NCBI GenBank assembly: GCA_035048485.1
Contig: CM068581.1
Location: 9,747,430-9,811,429, forward strand
From: Pteria penguin
Lineage: Eukaryota > Mollusca > Bivalvia > Pterioida > Pteriidae
Direction of reading: 5' to 3'
DNA: 64,000 nucleotides
Below, piece by piece: positions 59,598 to 64,000 of this stretch; positions within the stretch are counted from its first letter, which is position 1, and each line of letters begins with the position of its first letter. The notes below the pieces were generated by a model. The model did not search any database. It was given only the letters and a program-made list of their open reading frames with translations, and was not told the DNA's origin. Made by a program: the position numbers and the translations under genes.

Positions 59598-60805
59598 CAT
59601 ATATATTAATACGAAGATCGACATAAATTTTCTTTGATTTTCAAGTGAAGCATGAGCCCGATATTTTGGCGAATTTTTGGCACGGACGTTGTGCGGCTCT
59701 TCACGGATGGTTATTATGTTTTCCTGATTATTAGTTCCGATCAATGGCATTATGGCGCTGGCATTATGCCCTCTAGCGGGAACATCGATTCAAAGATGTC
59801 TTTTCCATGCCGTCTGGTCTCTTTCTGTTGATATCATTGTATTTCTTATTTCTTTATTGTTCTCAAGGCACAAAACTCATATTATATATACATAGGAAGT
59901 TACGAAACGTCTCCTTACTAAACCGTTATTTGTAAATAGGCATGTGCATTGTACGTATCGGTATGTATGCCGTGTCAGTCTAGAAGTAATCATTTTAACA
60001 TGTATTATGAAGGCAGAAAACATTCAGATGTAATTGATACCTCTGTGTCTCATTTCTAGTGGTCAGCTATGCATATATGTGAAAGAAATACCACACAAAT
60101 CCCCAAGCAGATGTACATCATTTCCATGAAATAGTCATTGCAAGACAATTTTTTTAGTTTGAAAGTTATTCTCTTGTTCGGAAATCAATAACGAAAGTAA
60201 CCGCCAATTTTCGAAAACACCTGAACGTTCATGTCCACTATTAATTCAGTTCACTTCTGTTTGATTGATTGCATTATGTAACATACAATTTTGTGAAGTT
60301 TGTAGTAATCTTTCAGTTAAGTATTTGTTGTGTGCTTTTGGATGGTATCGCAGGATTTTATTATTATCAAATTCGTTAGATGTTTGTCTCGAAATGGAAG
60401 CGGTTCCGGAATCTAAGCTAGAATCTAGTGCACCGGAAAGGAGGCTCTTATTAAGATTAGCTGTATTATATTTAGATATCAGTAAAGCTAGTTACGTTTG
60501 CTGTATCCCAACACTAGATCGTACACGTCGCTTAATAACCAGCACATGAAACAGGAGGTTTGTGACTCTCATTGTAAGAGCCGTGCATATATCGCTGTAT
60601 TCTTGGCATGTTAGAATGCAGTACATTCCGTTATAACGAAGCATGTTATGAGAAGGTGAAACATCGGTCAGACAAAGCGTAACAAGTGGAATGCGTAAAA
60701 TTCTCCAACTGAAATTCGAAAGATGCCTTCTCACATTAGTTGAAAAATATATCCGTCACAATTTGTCACCGTGTAAATTGTTACTTTCGTATTTTACATT
60801 AGTGT

Positions 60806-60974
60806 AATACACCGATCCACTTTCATCGAATGTTAAACATTTTAGCGCAAAAGACGACTATAATGACGTCACGCAAGATTGGACAATTCGTACATTTGAC
60901 TATGACGTCATAAGTGTAACAATCAAAAGTCCGACAAACATCGCTTTCTATGCTGAAAAGTGGATCGGTGTATT
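60806..60974. mobile_element. ~170-bp hairpin with two CRE palindromes
   Basis: An 18-bp perfect inverted repeat: aatacaccgatccacttt at 60806-60823 and aaagtggatcggtgtatt at 60957-60974. The interior contains TGACGTCA at 60864-60871 and again at 60903-60910, the full cAMP-response-element palindrome. MITE-like; no gene. Confidence 0.6.
60864..60910. promoter_or_regulatory. Paired CRE-like TGACGTCA sites
   Basis: Two perfect 8-bp CREB/ATF consensus palindromes with starts 39 bp apart. The consensus match is plain, but function in this intron is unproven. Confidence 0.35.
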
Positions 60975-61269
60975 GGAGTGCGTCTGCCGATCCAAGGTGC
61001 TTAGAATAGACCATATAAAACAATCAGTGATTGATTAGTAAACAATTCTTCATTGTGTCGGCGTAAAATATGCCCCAGATACTGATCATTATGTATGGAT
61101 TTATGCATATTCATTTGCGTATACATTTGCGTATACAATTGGTTTCAGCAAATACTAGTCTTCAGATAGTTTAATTTACTCTGACTACTGCATGTAGTGC
61201 AGGTGTTCATATACCGGTCAGTACACACTGCAGTGGTCATCACAAATTACAAAGATCGCCACTATTGTG

Positions 61270-62660
61270 CTGGTAAGAAGTACTGTATGCAGAGACAGGC
61301 CACCGCATGGTGGTGTCTGCACTCCTGACTGGAGACCACATACTTATTTTCATTTACTGACCTTCGCATAGTGAGCCAACATGTTGTCACTTTACCTATA
61401 GCAATTCTTACCTCCTCATTCACAATACTGGGATTGGACCCCACATACTGGTCACTGCAAGGTGGTCTATATAACCTGTACTAACATCAAATGCTGGCCT
61501 GCACTCTCCTCATGTTGCATTGGATCACCATAAACTCGTCATTGTAGAGTAGTGACCATATACTGGATTGAGTGACCACGTACTGGTCACAGGAGCGTGG
61601 TGTCCATATCCTGGATTTGGTCAACATATATTGGCCACTGCAAATTGGTTTCCACATACATGTACCATCAACAAAATACTGGCTTCCACTCTTCTGTACT
61701 GGATTGGGTCACCACAAACTACTCACTGCAATGTTGTGTCCATATAAATTTACCATCAGCAAATACCTGTACTTGCCTCCACTGTCCTCATACTGGATTT
61801 GGTCACCACATACTGGTCTCAGCACAGTGGTGTCTATATACTGGATTGGGTCACCGCACACTGGTCATTGCAAACTGGTGTCCATATACAAGTACCATTA
61901 GCAATAAATACTAGAACATATATACATTATAATTTTGTGCACCAGATGCGCATTTCGACAATTTGTGTCTTCCCTAGTGGTGATCATGGTTGAATGATTG
62001 AAATTCTAGTGGTATATTAATATTTGAAGAACGGAGTCAAAAACCAAAGTGGCCGAAAGAGAGTGAGCCAAAGAATCAATCCAAGGACAGTCTGTATTGA
62101 ATCGTTCAGTATTCATATTTCAGCGGGTCACCACATACTAGTCTCTGCAGAATGGTCTTTGTACACTGCACTTACAGCAAATGGTGGCTTTCACTGTCTT
62201 CATACTTGAATGGGTCACCACATACTGGTCACTGTAGAGTGGTTTCTGTATACTGGATTTGGTCACCACGTACAGCTGACTGCAGAATAGTGTCTTTTTA
62301 CAAGTACCATCAAATAGTGACCTCCACTCTCCACATACTGGAATGGGTCACCACATATTGGCCACTGCAAGGTGGTCTTTATACACTGTTACCAACAGCT
62401 AATGCTGGCTTTCACTCTACACATACTGGAATAGGTCACCACATAATGGTGTCCATATATATATGTACCATTAGCAAAATACTGGTCTCCATTGTACACA
62501 AATTGGAATAGGTCACCATATACTGATCACTGCAGAGTGGTCTCCATATACATGCACCATCAACAAATACTGGTCTCCGCTCTCCTGATACTGGATTGGG
62601 TCACCATATACTGGTTGTTGGAGAGTGGTGTCCGTATACTGGATTGGGTCACCACATTCT
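61270..62660. repeat. Complex degenerate tandem repeat (~47 and ~88 bp)
   Basis: tactggattgggtcaccaca, tactggtcactgcagagtgg, tgtccatatacatgtaccat and aaatactggcttccactctc recur in varying order. It looks like an old array of a ~88-bp unit alternating with a ~47-bp subunit. A non-repeat segment at 61915-62115 interrupts it. Open frames here are repeat-derived. Confidence 0.75.
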
Positions 62661-63557
62661 GATCTCGAAGTATTGGTATATGTTGAACCAGTGATTCGTT
62701 TTCGCCAAGGCAATAGCATATGAGTATTTACGAGTATGCTTAAACAAACAGTTTATAGATGTAGCTTCGACATGAAGTCGTATGAGAATAACGATGCAAA
62801 AGGCTTGAATGACAAATAGAAACTTCATTCTGCTTCTTAAAGCGATTTTTAACATTGACCTGGGTATAAGCACATTGCTTTGATTATAGATGCACTCCTT
62901 TAAATTGTTTGTGTTTGGAAGTTCATTATGACGTTCCTTTGATCAAAGTGTAGTGTACTGATTCTCTAATGATGCTTATTGTAAAACTCTCAGTTTGACG
63001 CCATCTTTCGACAGAGATGTTACATTGGCATCAAGTTCATCTGATTATCTATTTGGCTTTCTTAATTTACATGCTTCTTGCGTCTTGGAGATTTATTGTC
63101 TGAAGCACCATTCTAAAGGAATTACATAATCCTCTGTCAAGTAGTATTCACTTGTCGGTTTTACACAGATGTGAAGTGTATGCTTCTTATACATAGGGTA
63201 CGGGAAGAAACACACGTGTCTGATGACATAGTACAATGTGGACTGTCTCCTAAACTTTTCTTGTGTCCACTGTATGGTGGGGTCAAAAACTGGTGCGGGC
63301 GTTGAGGGAAGATTCCATAGGCTCAAGTTTTTTTTTTCAAGAAAAATTTCGGGATGGACATGACAAAAAATTGAGATCGTATTTCACAAACAAGAAAGGC
63401 TTCAAACTTGCAGCAAGCAACTGTGCTGGCCGTAATATGTAGTAAACCAGGATACCGGACAATATTAGACAGACATTCCAGCCTGTACAACCTATCTGAG
63501 TAGTAAAAATAAATTAAGTCGACCTACCGACCCTTAAATTTTCAGCCATGTTATAGG

Positions 63558-63692
<135 letters not shown>

Positions 63693-63960
63693 AAGCACAA
63701 ATAGAATCAGTGAAACACCTGGGAGTACTATGGACCTTGGATCTCAGAAGAAATACCTGTAGTAAATAAAGACAAATTAGACAAACATATAAAGCACACA
63801 GACACTACAGCTAACAGGGCACCCTATATTTCACTTATATTCGTTCCCCGTCTGGGACTCGAACCCACGACCTATGGTACCGAATCACCTAGCTGTCATG
63901 CATCCAACCCTCTAACCGACTGAGCTACCCGAGCTCCACAAAAAGGGAGCTTTAATAGCC
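63693..63960 (-). mobile_element. tRNA-derived SINE ending at a microsatellite
   Basis: On the minus strand the head is GAGCTCGGGTAGCTCAGTCG ... GTGGGTTCGAGTCCCAGACG, with near-perfect A box (TAGCTCAGTCGG) and B box (GGTTCGAGTCC). The interval between the boxes is too long for a standard tRNA and the body continues about 170 bp into tatttgtgctttatata and (TA)n. A second copy of the distal body is at 58218-58296. Distinct from the SINE family at 53085 and 56709. Confidence 0.65.
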
Positions 63961-64000
63961 AATCATTAGCTAATCGCATGCCTGACAACACGGCCGCGGA

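Noticed and set aside
60265..60549. 94-codon plus-strand frame with mixed composition
   Set aside because: No recognised family, no convincing splice sites, and it does not resemble the next navigator exon.
61572..62511. Overlapping plus-strand frames of 105-119 codons rich in His, Trp and Tyr
   Set aside because: Repeat-encoded; the same words recur in all three frames.
63850..63945. Possible functional tRNA gene (minus)
   Set aside because: Box spacing is too long for a tRNA and the segment continues into a dispersed repeat body.

Overview
The window is eukaryotic, AT-rich and almost entirely intronic. It carries the 5' part of one large gene on the + strand: a neuron navigator (NAV/UNC-53 family) homologue. 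Six coding exons are joined by phase-compatible introns: 1135-1252, 7239-7291, 31828-31900, 33312-33498, 35190-35359 and 47635-50020. Together they encode about 995 residues. First comes a single calponin-homology (CH) domain, then a long Ser-rich basic linker with four SxIP microtubule-tip motifs, then the conserved block after ETTFDT with two GYMSDGD/GYLSEGG-like repeats. The start codon and first exon(s) lie before the window. The coiled coils and AAA ATPase known from this family would lie after it. A CH-bearing single navigator, kilobase introns full of private minisatellites, tRNA-derived SINEs and 'tccgtccgtc' repeats suggest a lophotrochozoan, most likely a bivalve mollusc. That is an inference, not a species call.

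Layout. 1-7300: two small CH exons separated by a large 40-bp minisatellite. 7.3-31.8 kb: a 24.5-kb intron with several tandem arrays (31, 24/48, 98, 40, ~140, 34, 29 and 47 bp), a deleted pogo/Tigger transposon, a deleted hAT element with an 8-bp target duplication, and a 36-bp palindromic insertion. 31.8-35.4 kb: three exons finishing the CH domain and starting the linker; the last exon's 5' splice site lies in a 25-bp tandem repeat that copies the donor. 35.4-47.6 kb: a 12-kb intron with 79-bp and 34-bp arrays and two more tiny palindromic insertions. 47.6-50.0 kb: the giant linker exon. 50.0-64 kb: intron with 40-, 27- and 37-bp arrays, two same-family SINEs (one inside the 37-bp array), a TAGTCCCC inverted-repeat element, a 1.1-kb inverted-repeat element and a promoter-like hairpin with two CRE palindromes.

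The most unusual observation is a set of three very short (28-36 bp) palindromes, at 8244, 40676 and 41941, that begin CAGRGAC. Each is flanked by its own 7-bp direct repeat. They look like minimal mobile elements reduced to two terminal repeats, and their ends match those of the larger hAT-like element at 18.1-19.0 kb.

No second complete protein-coding gene could be supported. Most other open frames are products of repeats whose period is a multiple of 3, antisense shadows of the linker exon, or (TA)n.
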